A DNA stretch of 64,000 bases, taken from the NCBI RefSeq assembly GCF_007828835.1, contig NZ_VIVL01000001.1:1108001-1172000 (forward strand), in the 5' to 3' direction. The position numbers were made by a program, and so were the translations under genes. Shown one piece after another: positions 34,195 through 43,261 of the stretch. The first letter of the stretch is position 1; each line of letters opens with the position of its first letter. This stretch comes from Variovorax beijingensis. GTDB taxonomy: Bacteria > Pseudomonadota > Gammaproteobacteria > Burkholderiales > Burkholderiaceae_C. The notes under the pieces are model-generated. The model worked only from the letters and a program-made list of their open reading frames with translations. It was not told the DNA's origin and did not search any database.

Positions 34195-35952
34195 TCAGCG
34201 CGCGGCGGCGGGAGTTTTTGCGGCGTCGTGCGTCATCGCGACACCTTCGCAGGCGCGCTTGACGATGGCCAGCCGCATGTCGAATTCGGGCAGCACCCAG
34301 CGCCGCAGCGCGGCCGCCGGGCCGGCCCTGGCGGCGCGCTCGGCCGGCGTTGCCTCGGCCGCATCGATGCGCGCCCAGGCCCAGGCCAGCATCGCGAGCA
34401 TCACCGCGCGCAGGTAGTCGTCGGCCACTTCGTAGGACAGCACGGGGTTGGCATGCGCGGCCATCGCGATGGTGGTGCCCAGGTAGCGCAGCTGCGCAAG
34501 CCGGCGCTGCACGTCGGCATCGGCCTCGCGCGAGGCGTCGAGCGCGTCGCGCAGTTCGAGCAGCACGGCCGACATCGCGGCGCCGCCGTCAGGCAGCACC
34601 TTGCGCACCAGCAGGTCGATGGCCTGGATCTCGTTGGTGCCCTCGTAGATCATGGTCACGCGCGCATCGCGCACGATCTGCTCGATGCCCCATTCGCGCA
34701 CGTAGCCGTGGCCGCCGAACACCTGCAGGCATTCGCTCGCGCCATGGAAGGCCTGCTGCGTGCAGGCGGCCTTGAGCACGGGCGTGACCAGCGAACACCA
34801 GTGCTGCGCGCGTTCGCGCGCCTTGGGGTCGGCGTCGTGCGCGGCCACGTCGAGCATCAGTGCGCTGCGGTAGGCAAGCGTGCGCGCGCCGTCGATCCAG
34901 GCGCGCTGGGTGTCGAGGATGCGGCGGATCGCGGGGTGCTCGGCGATCAGGTCCGCGGCTTCGGCGCCGCGGCTGGCGGGCACGGCGCCGGGCGCACGCA
35001 TCTGGCGGCGCTCGGCCGCATAGGCCTCGGCCTTCTGCCAGGCGGCGTCGAGCAGGCCGATACCCTGCAGCGCCACATGCAGGCGCGCCGCATTCATCAT
35101 CACGAACATCGCGGCCAGGCCGCGGCCCGGCTCGCCGACCAGCCAGCCGGTGGCGTCGTCGAAGCGCATCGTGCAGGTGGGGCTGCCGTGCAGGCCCATC
35201 TTCTCTTCGATGCGCTCGCAGTGCACCGCATTGCGCGTGCCGTCGGGCAGCACCTTGGGCACGAGCACCAGCGACAGGCCCTTGGGACCGGCGGGTGCAT
35301 CGGGCATGCGGCACAGCACCAGGTGCACGATGTTGGGCGTGAGGTCGTGTTCGCCGCCCGAGATGAAGATCTTGCCGCCACTCACGCGCAGGCTGCCGTC
35401 GGCTTGCGGCACGGCGCGCGTGCGCACCTGGCCCAGGTCGCTGCCCGCGTGGGCTTCGGTCAGGCACATGGTGGCGAGCCATTCGCCGGTGGCGATCTTC
35501 GGGAGGTAGAGCGCCTTCAGTTCGTCGCTGCCGTGGTGCTTGAGGCAGGCATAGGCGCCGTGCAGCAGCCCCGGCGCCATCGTGAGGCCGTGGTTCGCCG
35601 CGCTCAGCCATTCGTAGAGGATGGCTTCGAGCACGGCCGGCAGCCCCTGGCCGCCGTCTTCGACCGCGGCCGACAGGCCGGGCCAGCCGCCATCGACCAG
35701 GGCCTGGTAGGCCGCGCGGAATCCGGGCGGCGTGGCGACCTCGCCGTTGGCGAAGCGGCAGCCGATTTCGTCGCCGCCGCGGTTGATGGGTGCCACCGCC
35801 TCGGCCACGAAGCGCGCGGCTTCCTCGAGCACCTGTGCCTGCAGCGCTTCGTCGACCTCGGCGAAGGGCGCGAGCGCACGCAGCCTCGAAGGTGCATCGA
35901 GCACCGCGTTCAGGATGAAGCGGCTGTCCTCGGGGCGGGGGCGGTAATCCAT
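34195..35952 (-). CDS. Acyl-CoA dehydrogenase
   Basis: About 585 aa, the longer FadE-like form with a C-terminal extension. FAD and substrate motifs are MCLTEAHAGSDLGQ, RVSGGKIFISGGEHD, and the catalytic Glu in IYEGTNEIQAIDL. In hydroxycinnamate operons an acyl-CoA dehydrogenase (for example HcaD of Acinetobacter) lets saturated side chains such as dihydroferulate enter the same pathway; that is the likely role. It begins seven bases after the tctC gene, so translation is coupled. Confidence 0.88.
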   Translation of the reverse strand: MDYRPRPEDSRFILNAVLDAPSRLRALAPFAEVDEALQAQVLEEAARFVAEAVAPINRGGDEIGCRFANGEVATPPGFRAAYQALVDGGWPGLSAAVEDGGQGLPAVLEAILYEWLSAANHGLTMAPGLLHGAYACLKHHGSDELKALYLPKIATGEWLATMCLTEAHAGSDLGQVRTRAVPQADGSLRVSGGKIFISGGEHDLTPNIVHLVLCRMPDAPAGPKGLSLVLVPKVLPDGTRNAVHCERIEEKMGLHGSPTCTMRFDDATGWLVGEPGRGLAAMFVMMNAARLHVALQGIGLLDAAWQKAEAYAAERRQMRAPGAVPASRGAEAADLIAEHPAIRRILDTQRAWIDGARTLAYRSALMLDVAAHDADPKARERAQHWCSLVTPVLKAACTQQAFHGASECLQVFGGHGYVREWGIEQIVRDARVTMIYEGTNEIQAIDLLVRKVLPDGGAAMSAVLLELRDALDASREADADVQRRLAQLRYLGTTIAMAAHANPVLSYEVADDYLRAVMLAMLAWAWARIDAAEATPAERAARAGPAAALRRWVLPEFDMRLAIVKRACEGVAMTHDAAKTPAAAR

Positions 35953-35959
35953 CGGTGTC

Positions 35960-36949
35960 TCAGGACTCGGCGGTGAAGCCGATCTTCTTGACCAGCGGAC
36001 CCCAGCGCTCGTATTCGGACTGGAGCGATTTCTTCATGTCCTCGGGCGAGGAGCCGTGCGCGACCAGGCCGACCGACAGCAGGCCGTCGGCCACGGCCTT
36101 GTCCTTGAGCGCGGCCTGGATCGCCGTGCTCGCGGCGGCGATGACGGGGGCGGGCGTCTTCGCCGGCGCGAAGAAGCCGAACCATTCGTCGGCCACGATT
36201 TCCGGGAAGCCCTGTTCGGTGAAGGTGGGCACGTCGGGCAGGTAGGCCGCGCGCAGGGCGCCCGAGGTGGCGAGCACGCGCAGCTTGCCGGCCTTGGCGA
36301 AGGGCAGGTAGTCGCCCACGGGCGTCATGCTCGAGGCGATCTGCCCGCCCACCACGTCGTTGATGGCCGGCAGCGAGCCGCGGTAGGGAACGTGGCGCAG
36401 GTCGGTGCCGGTGTTCAGGCCCAGCAGCGCACCCAGGAAGTGCGGCGTGGAGCCCGCGCCCGGCGAGCCGTAGCTGGCCTGGCCGGGATTGGCCTTGGCC
36501 CAGGCGATGTAGTCCTTCAGCGTCTTCACGCTGGCCGGCACCATCGGGCCGACGGCCAGGCCGTGCGTCATCACGGCGCCGATGGAAACCGGCGCGAAAT
36601 CGGCAAGGCCGTAGCTCAGCTTGGTATAGATGTGCGGGTAGGTCGAGAGCGCCGAGGCCTGCGCGAGGCACAGCACCGAACCGTCGGCCGGCGAGGTCTT
36701 GAGCGTGTCGAGCGCGATGCGCCCGCCCGCGCCGGGCTTGTTCTCGACCACCGCGTTGATCTTCGAATAGGGCGTGTCGCCCAGTTTCTCGGCCACCCGG
36801 CGCGCCACGCTGTCGCCCGCGCTGCCGGCCGGAAAGCCGTAGTAGATCTTGGCCTGCTGCACGGCCTGGGCGAGTGCGGCAAGCGGATGCAGGGCGCTGA
36901 GCGCGGCTGCGCCGCCGAGTGCCTGCACGAATTGGCGTCTGTTGGTCAT
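35960..36949 (-). CDS. TctC/Bug solute-binding protein in hydroxycinnamate operon
   Basis: About 329 aa with a twin-arginine signal (NRRQFVQALGGAAALSAL). Bug markers are KIYYGFPAGSAGDSVARRV, VVENKPGAGGRIALDTLKT and HVPYRGSLPAINDVVGGQIA. GGAG precedes ATG 36949. By position between the dehydrogenase genes of the pathway it probably binds a hydroxycinnamate or a related aromatic acid (inference). No TctAB genes are present. Confidence 0.85.
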   Translation of the reverse strand: MTNRRQFVQALGGAAALSALHPLAALAQAVQQAKIYYGFPAGSAGDSVARRVAEKLGDTPYSKINAVVENKPGAGGRIALDTLKTSPADGSVLCLAQASALSTYPHIYTKLSYGLADFAPVSIGAVMTHGLAVGPMVPASVKTLKDYIAWAKANPGQASYGSPGAGSTPHFLGALLGLNTGTDLRHVPYRGSLPAINDVVGGQIASSMTPVGDYLPFAKAGKLRVLATSGALRAAYLPDVPTFTEQGFPEIVADEWFGFFAPAKTPAPVIAAASTAIQAALKDKAVADGLLSVGLVAHGSSPEDMKKSLQSEYERWGPLVKKIGFTAES

Positions 36950-36995
36950 GGTGTTGTCTCCTTGTCTTCCGGGCTCTGTTTGCTGGGGCTGAAAA

Positions 36996-37760
36996 TCAGC
37001 GCGGCGCCATGCGCAGGGCGCCGTCGAGGCGAATGACTTCGCCGTTGAGGTGGCCATTGGTCACGATGTGGCAGGCCAGCTCGGCAAATTCCGAAGGCTT
37101 GCCCAGGCGCGGCGGAAACGGGATCGATGCGGCCAGCGATTGCTGCACGGCCTCGGGCAGTTCCATCAGGAGCGGCGTGGCGAAGAGGCCCGGCGCCACC
37201 GTGCAGACGCGGATCGCATGCTGCGCGAGGTCGCGTGCCATCGGCAGCGTCATGCCCACGAGGCCGCCCTTGGAGGCGCTGTAGGCCTGCTGGCCCACTT
37301 GGCCGTCGAAGGCCGCGACCGAGGCGGTGAAGAGCATCACGCCCTTCTCGCCGTTGTCGAGTGCTTCCAGCTTGGCGCAGCGGGCCGCAAAGAGGCGCGC
37401 CATGTTGTAGCCGCCGATCAGGTTGATGTTGACCACGCGCACGAAGTCTTCGAGCGGCGCCGGGTTGCCGTCCTTGCCGACGATGCGCTTGGCGCTGCCG
37501 ATGCCCGCCACGTTCATCAGGATGCGCGCGGTGCCGTGGGCGGCCTCGGCCTTGTCGAGCGCGGCATTGACGCTGTCGGTGTCGGTGATGTCGCAGACGC
37601 AGGCGACGCCGCCGATCTCTGCGGCCACCTTCTCGGCCAGCTCGGCGTTGCGGTCGAGCACGGCCACCTTGGCGCCCAGGCGCGCCAGTTCGCGCGCGGT
37701 GGCTTCGCCCAGGCCCGATGCGCCGCCGGTCACGAGTGCGGCTTGTCCTTCGATCTTCAT
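36996..37760 (-). CDS. Short-chain dehydrogenase (beta-hydroxyacyl-CoA type)
   Basis: About 254 aa SDR. The cofactor motif is TGGASGLGEA and the catalytic tetrad includes Ser in FTASVAAFDGQ and Tyr-Lys in YSASKGG. The sequence is close to the 3-hydroxyacyl-CoA dehydrogenase type 2 (HSD10-like) group. In the operon it would oxidise the 3-hydroxy-3-arylpropanoyl-CoA made by the hydratase to the beta-keto thioester, as CouN does in Rhodococcus. It lies 25 bp after the CoA ligase gene. Confidence 0.85.
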   Translation of the reverse strand: MKIEGQAALVTGGASGLGEATARELARLGAKVAVLDRNAELAEKVAAEIGGVACVCDITDTDSVNAALDKAEAAHGTARILMNVAGIGSAKRIVGKDGNPAPLEDFVRVVNINLIGGYNMARLFAARCAKLEALDNGEKGVMLFTASVAAFDGQVGQQAYSASKGGLVGMTLPMARDLAQHAIRVCTVAPGLFATPLLMELPEAVQQSLAASIPFPPRLGKPSEFAELACHIVTNGHLNGEVIRLDGALRMAPR

Positions 37761-37785
37761 GGTGTATGTCTCCTCGGGTGGTGGT

Positions 37786-39639
37786 TCAGCGGGGCTTCAG
37801 GGTGAAGGGCAGGGTGTCGGCATGCAGCGCCTCGACGATTTCGGCGCGGTGCTTGAGCACGGCGCGCTGGTTGATGGAGCCCTTGTCGGTCACTTCGCCC
37901 TTGTCGATGGAGGGCGGCTCGGCCATCAGGTGCAGCCGTGCGATGCGGTTGGCGCTGCCGGTGCCCATGGCCGCCAGCGCGTTGGCCACCTGCTGGAAGT
38001 GCGCCTGCACCGGTGCGCTTTCGAGCACCTGCTGCATGGTGGCGCTGCCGGGCAGGCCGGCCAGCTCCCGCACCTTCTGCGTCGGGAAGACCAGCGCGCC
38101 GACTTCCTTCAGGTTGATGCCGGTCAGTACCGCGTCCTGCACATAGGGCGCGCCGGCCGCGATGATCTTGGCGCGCAGCGGGCCCACGCTCACGAAGGTG
38201 CCGGTGGCCAGCTTGAAGTCTTCGGCGATGCGGCCGTCGAAGCGCAGCCCGCGGTGGATGTTCGACTCGTCGATCCATTTCACCGCGTCGCCGGTCGAGA
38301 AGAAGCCCTCTTCGTCGAAGGCTTCGGCCGTGGCCTCGGGGGCGCGCCAGTAGCCGGGCGTGATGTTGGGGCCGCGGTAGCGCACCTCGGTCTTGCCGTC
38401 GACCTCGATCAGCTTGAGCTCGATGCCGGCCGCGGGCAGGCCCACGTCGCCCGACTTGACCTCGGGCCCCGTGACGTAGAGCGCGAACGGGCCGGACTCG
38501 GTCATGCCCAGGCCCGTGCCCATCACGATGCGTTCGCCGACCTCGGACTCCTGCGTGCGGTGCAGGCTGTCCCACACGGGCTGCGACAACGCGGCGCCCG
38601 AGTAGAAGAACATCTTCACGCGCGACAGCAGGTTGCGCCGTAGCACCGCATCGGTTTCCATGGCGTGCGCAATGGCCTCGAAGCCGGTCGGCACGTTGAA
38701 ATAGATGGTGGGCGCGATCTCGCGCAGGTTGCGCAGCGTCTCGGCCATGCCGCCTGGCGTGGGCTTGCCGTCGTCGATGTAGAGCGTGCCGCCGTTGTCA
38801 AGCACGATGCCCACGTTGTGGTTGCCGCCGAAGGTGTGGTTCCAGGGCAGCCAGTCGACCAGCACCGGCGGCTCCTCGCCCAGGGCGGGAATCGACTGGC
38901 GCAGCTGCTGCTGGTTGGCGCACCACATGCGGTGCGTGTTGATCACCGCCTTGGGCATCTTGGTGGAGCCCGAGGTGAAGAGGAACTTGGTGATGGTGTC
39001 GGGGCCGGTGGCGCGCATCGCGGCGTCGATGGCGGGCGTGGCGGGCGTGGCGGCCAGCGCATCGAACGCTGTGACCGCGCGGCCTTCGGGCGTGCCTTCG
39101 GCTATCACGACTTCGGTGTCGGCAGGCACGGCGGCGGCGATGGCGCGGCCGAAGCGCGCGGCGTCGGCGGCGAACACCAGGCCCGGCGTGAGGGTGTCCA
39201 GCACGTGGCGCAGCTTCTCGAAGTCCTGGCTCACCACCGAGTAGGGCGGCGACACCGGGCAGTACGGCACGCCCGCATAAAGGCAGCCGAGGGCCATCAG
39301 GGCGTGTTCGATACCGTTCTCGCTGAGGATCGCGACCGGGCGCTCCGCATCCAGCCCGCGGTCGAGCAGTGCCTGGCCGATGCTGCGCGCCTTCTGCAGC
39401 GCCTCGGCGTAGCTCACGCGCTGCCAGTCGCCGGTGCTGCCGTCGGCCAGCCGTTCGCGGCGGGCGATGAAGGTGCGCTCGGGCGCCTGTTCGGCCCAGT
39501 GCGCGAGGCGGTCGGTCATGCGGTCGCGGTAGGGTCCGAGCGCTGTCTCGGCCCGCAGGTACTGCGTGCCCGGCGCACCTTGGCGCAGCACGGCGCGCGT
39601 GACGCCGAAAGCCAGCGGACGGTATCGGATGGTGGTCAT
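37786..39639 (-). CDS. Feruloyl/coumaroyl-CoA synthetase
   Basis: About 617 aa AMP-forming CoA ligase. The N-terminus (IRYRPLAFGVTRAVLRQ, YLRAETALGPY) is that of the feruloyl-CoA synthase group. Adenylation motifs are FLFTSGSTKMPKAV, GTGLGMTESGPFA, YWRAPEATAEAF and GRIAEDFKLATGTFVSVGPL. It activates hydroxycinnamic acids (ferulate, p-coumarate or caffeate) with ATP and CoA. The start overlaps the hydratase gene by four bases. Specificity among hydroxycinnamates cannot be told. Confidence 0.88.
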   Translation of the reverse strand: MTTIRYRPLAFGVTRAVLRQGAPGTQYLRAETALGPYRDRMTDRLAHWAEQAPERTFIARRERLADGSTGDWQRVSYAEALQKARSIGQALLDRGLDAERPVAILSENGIEHALMALGCLYAGVPYCPVSPPYSVVSQDFEKLRHVLDTLTPGLVFAADAARFGRAIAAAVPADTEVVIAEGTPEGRAVTAFDALAATPATPAIDAAMRATGPDTITKFLFTSGSTKMPKAVINTHRMWCANQQQLRQSIPALGEEPPVLVDWLPWNHTFGGNHNVGIVLDNGGTLYIDDGKPTPGGMAETLRNLREIAPTIYFNVPTGFEAIAHAMETDAVLRRNLLSRVKMFFYSGAALSQPVWDSLHRTQESEVGERIVMGTGLGMTESGPFALYVTGPEVKSGDVGLPAAGIELKLIEVDGKTEVRYRGPNITPGYWRAPEATAEAFDEEGFFSTGDAVKWIDESNIHRGLRFDGRIAEDFKLATGTFVSVGPLRAKIIAAGAPYVQDAVLTGINLKEVGALVFPTQKVRELAGLPGSATMQQVLESAPVQAHFQQVANALAAMGTGSANRIARLHLMAEPPSIDKGEVTDKGSINQRAVLKHRAEIVEALHADTLPFTLKPR

Positions 39640-40409
39640 TCCTTGCTCACTTTCGCGCCGCGGCCTTCGAGAAAGTCGCGCACGCGGGCCTTGGCTTCGG
39701 GCGCGTTCTGCACGATGCCGGACATCAGCGCTTCGGTGAAGAAGCCGTGGTCGGCCGACTGCTCGGCGATGCGCGGCAGCGCATGCATCAGCGCGTAGTT
39801 GGTCAGCGGGGCGTTGGTGGCCACGCGCTTCGCGAGTTCGAAGGCCTTGTCGAAGGCCGCGCCCTCGTCGACCAGGTACTGCGCGAAATTGGCACGCTCG
39901 CCGTCCTCGGCGTTGTAGACGCGGCCGGTCATCATCATGTCGGTCATGCGGGCCACGCCGATCAGCTTGGGAATGCGCACCGAGCCGCCGCCGCCCACGA
40001 AGATGCCGCGCGAGCCTTCGGGCAGTGCGTAGAAGGTGCTGCGGTCGGCCACGCGGATGTGGCAGGCGCTCGCCAGTTCGAGGCCGCCGCCCACCACCGC
40101 GCCGTGCAGCGCCGCGATCACCGGCACCGGGCCGTGCTGGATCAGGTCGAGTGCGCCGTGCCACAGCCGCGAATGCTGCATGCCCTGGCCGGCGTCGCGC
40201 TCCTTCAGCTCGCTCAGGTCGAGGCCGGCGCAGAAATGCGGGCCCTCGCCGTCGAGCACCGCGGCGCGCACCGTGGAAGGCAGCGTCTCGAAGGTGTTGC
40301 GCAGCGCGAGGATCAGGCCGTCCGAAAGTGCGTTGCGCTTGGCGCCGCGCGTCAGGCGGACGATGGCCACGTCGTCGCGGATGTCGAGTTGGAGGTCGGG
40401 ATTGGTCAT
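39636..40409 (-). CDS. Enoyl-CoA hydratase (crotonase family)
   Basis: About 257 aa. Crotonase motifs are seen: GPHFCAGLDLSELKER for the first oxyanion loop and ALHGAVVGGGLELASACHIR for the second, followed by LPEGSRGIFVGGGGSVRIP. In this operon it would hydrate feruloyl- or coumaroyl-CoA. Whether it also cleaves (hydratase-lyase, giving vanillin) is open; the SDR and TIM-barrel hydrolase beside it favour the non-lyase beta-oxidative route. First gene of the minus-strand operon; a divergent palindrome lies just upstream. Confidence 0.85.
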   Translation of the reverse strand: MTNPDLQLDIRDDVAIVRLTRGAKRNALSDGLILALRNTFETLPSTVRAAVLDGEGPHFCAGLDLSELKERDAGQGMQHSRLWHGALDLIQHGPVPVIAALHGAVVGGGLELASACHIRVADRSTFYALPEGSRGIFVGGGGSVRIPKLIGVARMTDMMMTGRVYNAEDGERANFAQYLVDEGAAFDKAFELAKRVATNAPLTNYALMHALPRIAEQSADHGFFTEALMSGIVQNAPEAKARVRDFLEGRGAKVSKE

Positions 40410-40431
40410 GATTACATTCGTGTGTGAGTTG

Positions 40432-40454
40432 GATTATGGTTATGATAAATAATC
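40432..40454. promoter_or_regulatory. Candidate MarR (CouR-like) operator
   Basis: Inverted repeat GATTAT-N11-ATAATC in an AT-rich stretch, strikingly unlike its GC-rich surroundings, in the 104-bp gap between the divergent enoyl-CoA hydratase and hydrolase genes. It would let one MarR dimer control both sides; inferred from position and symmetry. Confidence 0.45.
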
Positions 40455-40513
40455 AATTCAAGGCACTTGAGCCCCCCGATCCCTAGGGACTTACCCGTAC
40501 TGGAGACAACGAC

Positions 40514-41380
40514 ATGGACCACCAGAACCTGATCGCCATCGACATCCACACCCACGCCGAAGTGAGCTGCTGGAACCCCTTCGACAACTACGGCGAGGAA
40601 TACGACCGCGCCGCCGACAAGTACTTCGGCTCCAGCGGCCGGCCCACCATTGCCGAGAGCGTGGCCTACTACCGCGAACGCAGGATCGGCCTGGTGATGT
40701 TCATGGTCGACGCCGAATCGAACATGGGCCGCCGCCGCATCCCGAACGAGGAAATCGCCGAAGCCGCGCAGAAGAACAGCGACATGATGATCGCCTTCGC
40801 GAGCATCGATCCGCACAAGGGAAAGATGGGTGCGCGCGAGGCGCGCCGGCTCATCGAGGAGCACGGCGTGAAGGGCTTCAAGTTCCACCCGACGGTGCAG
40901 GCCTTCCATCCCTACGACAAGATGGCCTGGCCGCTCTACGAGGTGATTGCCGAGCACCAGCTGCCGGCCATCTTCCACACCGGCCACAGCGGCATCGGCT
41001 CGGGCATGCGCTGCGGCGGCGGCCTCAGGCTGGAGTACAGCAATCCGATGCACCTGGACGACGTGGCCATCGACTTCCCGGACATGCAGATCGTGATGGC
41101 GCACCCCAGCTTCCCCTGGCAGGACGAGGCGCTGAGCGTGGCCACGCACAAGCCGAACGTCTGGATCGACCTGTCGGGCTGGAGCCCCAAGTACTTTCCG
41201 AAGCAGCTGGTGCAATACGCCAACACGCTGCTGAAGGACCGCATCCTGTTCGGCAGCGACTATCCGCTGATCACGCCTGACCGCTGGCTGAAGGACTTCG
41301 AGACCGCCGGCTTCAAGCCCGAGGTGATGCCGGGCATCCTGAAGGGCAATGCGGTCAGGCTGCTGAAGCTGGAGGGCTGA
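40514..41380 (+). CDS. TIM-barrel amidohydrolase (beta-ketoacyl-CoA hydrolase type)
   Basis: About 288 aa of the amidohydrolase-2 family. Metal-site residues are visible: HxH in DIHTHAEV, His in FHTGHSG, His in VMAHPSFPW and the Asp in FGSDYPL. Its divergent location from a hydroxycinnamate operon matches 4-hydroxyphenyl-beta-ketoacyl-CoA hydrolases (CouO of Rhodococcus), which cut the beta-keto thioester to 4-hydroxybenzoate-type acids and acetyl-CoA. Related decarboxylases (ACMSD-like) remain an alternative. GGAG precedes ATG 40514. Confidence 0.78.
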   Translation: MDHQNLIAIDIHTHAEVSCWNPFDNYGEEYDRAADKYFGSSGRPTIAESVAYYRERRIGLVMFMVDAESNMGRRRIPNEEIAEAAQKNSDMMIAFASIDPHKGKMGAREARRLIEEHGVKGFKFHPTVQAFHPYDKMAWPLYEVIAEHQLPAIFHTGHSGIGSGMRCGGGLRLEYSNPMHLDDVAIDFPDMQIVMAHPSFPWQDEALSVATHKPNVWIDLSGWSPKYFPKQLVQYANTLLKDRILFGSDYPLITPDRWLKDFETAGFKPEVMPGILKGNAVRLLKLEG

Positions 41381-41408
41381 GCGCCCGGAGGCGGGCCCAA
41401 GGGGCGGG

Positions 41409-43259
41409 CTACGCGTCCGCCTCTTCCTTGTCCTCGATCAGGTTCCAGTCAAGGCCCGAGCGGCGCTGCCGTTCCTCGCGTTCGCGCGCCATCTGTTCCT
41501 CGAACTGCTGGCGGCCGGCCTTGCTGGCCGCGATCAGCTTGGCGCGGTCCTTGTAGTGCGGGTACATCTCGTCGCTGAGCTTGAGGTTCCGGCGGCGAAA
41601 ACGCATGGCCGATTCGCGCGCCTCGTGCGCCGGCCAGCCCAGCGCCTCGAGCGTGCTGCGCGCGCTGCGCAGCGACGATTCGAACACCTCGCGCTCCACA
41701 TCCGTCACGCCGCGGTCGCGCAGCTGGAAGAGGTGGTTCACGTTGCGGGCCCGCGCGATGATGCGGGCCTTCGGAAAGTGCTCCTTCACGAGGTCGACGA
41801 TCTCCAGCGACTGCTCGATGTCGTCCACCGCCACCACGATGGCCTTGGCCGTGCCGGCACCCGCGGTGCGCAGCAGGTCGAGCCGCGTCGCGTCGCCATA
41901 GAACACGCGGAAGCCGAACTGGCGCAGGCCTTCGACGGTGTCGGCGTCGTGGTCGAGCACCGTCACGCGCAGGCCCTGCGACATCAGCATGCGGCCCACG
42001 ATCTGGCCATAGCGCCCGAAGCCGCAGATCAGCACCTTGGCGTCCTGCTGCTCCGAGATTTCTTCCAGTTGCGTGCCGTTGCTGCGGCTGTAGCGCGGCA
42101 GCACGAACTTGTCGAGCAGCACCAGCAGGAGCGGCGACAGCAGCATCGACAGCGCCACCGCGCCGATCAAAAGCGAGGTGGTCTCGGGCGGCAGCACGTC
42201 GGGCCCCGCAGCCTGGAACACCACGAACGCGAACTCGCCGCCCTGCGCCAGCAGCAGCGTGAACACCGGCCGCTCCTGGTAGGCCAGGCCCATGGCCTTG
42301 GCCAGCGCGTAGATCACGGCCAGCTTGATGGCCATGAAGCCGACCACCAGCAGCGCCATCAGCCCGGGACTCGCGATCAGCACGCCGAAGTCGATCGACA
42401 TGCCCACGGCAATGAAGAACAGGCCCAGCAGCAGGCCCTTGAAGGGTTCGATGTCGGTCTCGAGCTCGCGCCGGTATTCGCTCTCGGCCAGCAGCACGCC
42501 GGCAAGGAAGGCGCCCAGCGCCATCGACAGGCCCACGAACTGCATCAGCGCGGCGATGGCCACCACCAGCAGCAGCGCCGCGGCGGTGAAGATCTCGGGC
42601 GTATCGCTGCGCGCGATCCAGCGCAGCAGCGGCCGCAGGGCCAGCCGGCCGCCGAGGATGATGCCGGCGATCACGCCGACGATCTTCAGGCCCTCGAGCG
42701 TGCGGTCCAGCCCGCCGAGCGACTGTTCGGCCGCCGTGGCGCCCGCCAGGAGCGGCAGCAGCGCGAGGATCGGGATGGCCGCCACGTCCTGGAACAGCAG
42801 GATCGAGAAGCCCGCCTGGCCGCTCGGCGTCTTCAGCAGGTTGCGCTCGCCCAGCACCTGCAGCGCAATCGCCGTGGAAGACAGCGCCAGGCCGAGCGCC
42901 GCCACCAGCGCCACGCGCCATGCCACGCCCGCGGCAAAGCCGACGGCGAACAGCGCCAGCGCGCAACTCAGCACCTGCGCGGTGCCCCAGCCGAAGATCG
43001 GCCGGCGCAGGTTCCACAGGCGCTTGGGTTCGAGCTCCAGGCCCACCAGGAACAGCATCAGCACCACGCCGAACTCGGCGAAATGCAGCACGTCTTCCAC
43101 GCTGGAGACGAGCCCGAGCCCCCAGGGGCCGATCGCGATGCCGGCCACGAGGTAGCCGATGATCGAGCCCAGGCCCAGCGCCTTGGACAGCGGCACCACC
43201 AGCACGGCGGCGCCCAGGTAGATCAGGCTGTTGGTCAGCCAGGCGGGTGCGTGTTCCAT
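41409..43259 (-). CDS. kefC: CPA2 cation/proton antiporter, KefC-like
   Basis: About 616 aa. Twelve or so TMs (about 10-380) form the CPA2 transport domain, with GYLVAGIAIGPWGLGL and the LFLVGLELEPKRLWN region, followed by a TrkA-N/RCK domain with the nucleotide motif ICGFGRYGQIVGRML. KefC-type systems release K+ and let in protons when glutathione adducts bind, protecting against electrophiles. The KefF-like gene directly upstream (two bases between) supports this assignment over other CPA2 members. Confidence 0.9.
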   Translation of the reverse strand: MEHAPAWLTNSLIYLGAAVLVVPLSKALGLGSIIGYLVAGIAIGPWGLGLVSSVEDVLHFAEFGVVLMLFLVGLELEPKRLWNLRRPIFGWGTAQVLSCALALFAVGFAAGVAWRVALVAALGLALSSTAIALQVLGERNLLKTPSGQAGFSILLFQDVAAIPILALLPLLAGATAAEQSLGGLDRTLEGLKIVGVIAGIILGGRLALRPLLRWIARSDTPEIFTAAALLLVVAIAALMQFVGLSMALGAFLAGVLLAESEYRRELETDIEPFKGLLLGLFFIAVGMSIDFGVLIASPGLMALLVVGFMAIKLAVIYALAKAMGLAYQERPVFTLLLAQGGEFAFVVFQAAGPDVLPPETTSLLIGAVALSMLLSPLLLVLLDKFVLPRYSRSNGTQLEEISEQQDAKVLICGFGRYGQIVGRMLMSQGLRVTVLDHDADTVEGLRQFGFRVFYGDATRLDLLRTAGAGTAKAIVVAVDDIEQSLEIVDLVKEHFPKARIIARARNVNHLFQLRDRGVTDVEREVFESSLRSARSTLEALGWPAHEARESAMRFRRRNLKLSDEMYPHYKDRAKLIAASKAGRQQFEEQMAREREERQRRSGLDWNLIEDKEEADA

Positions 43260-43261
43260 GC

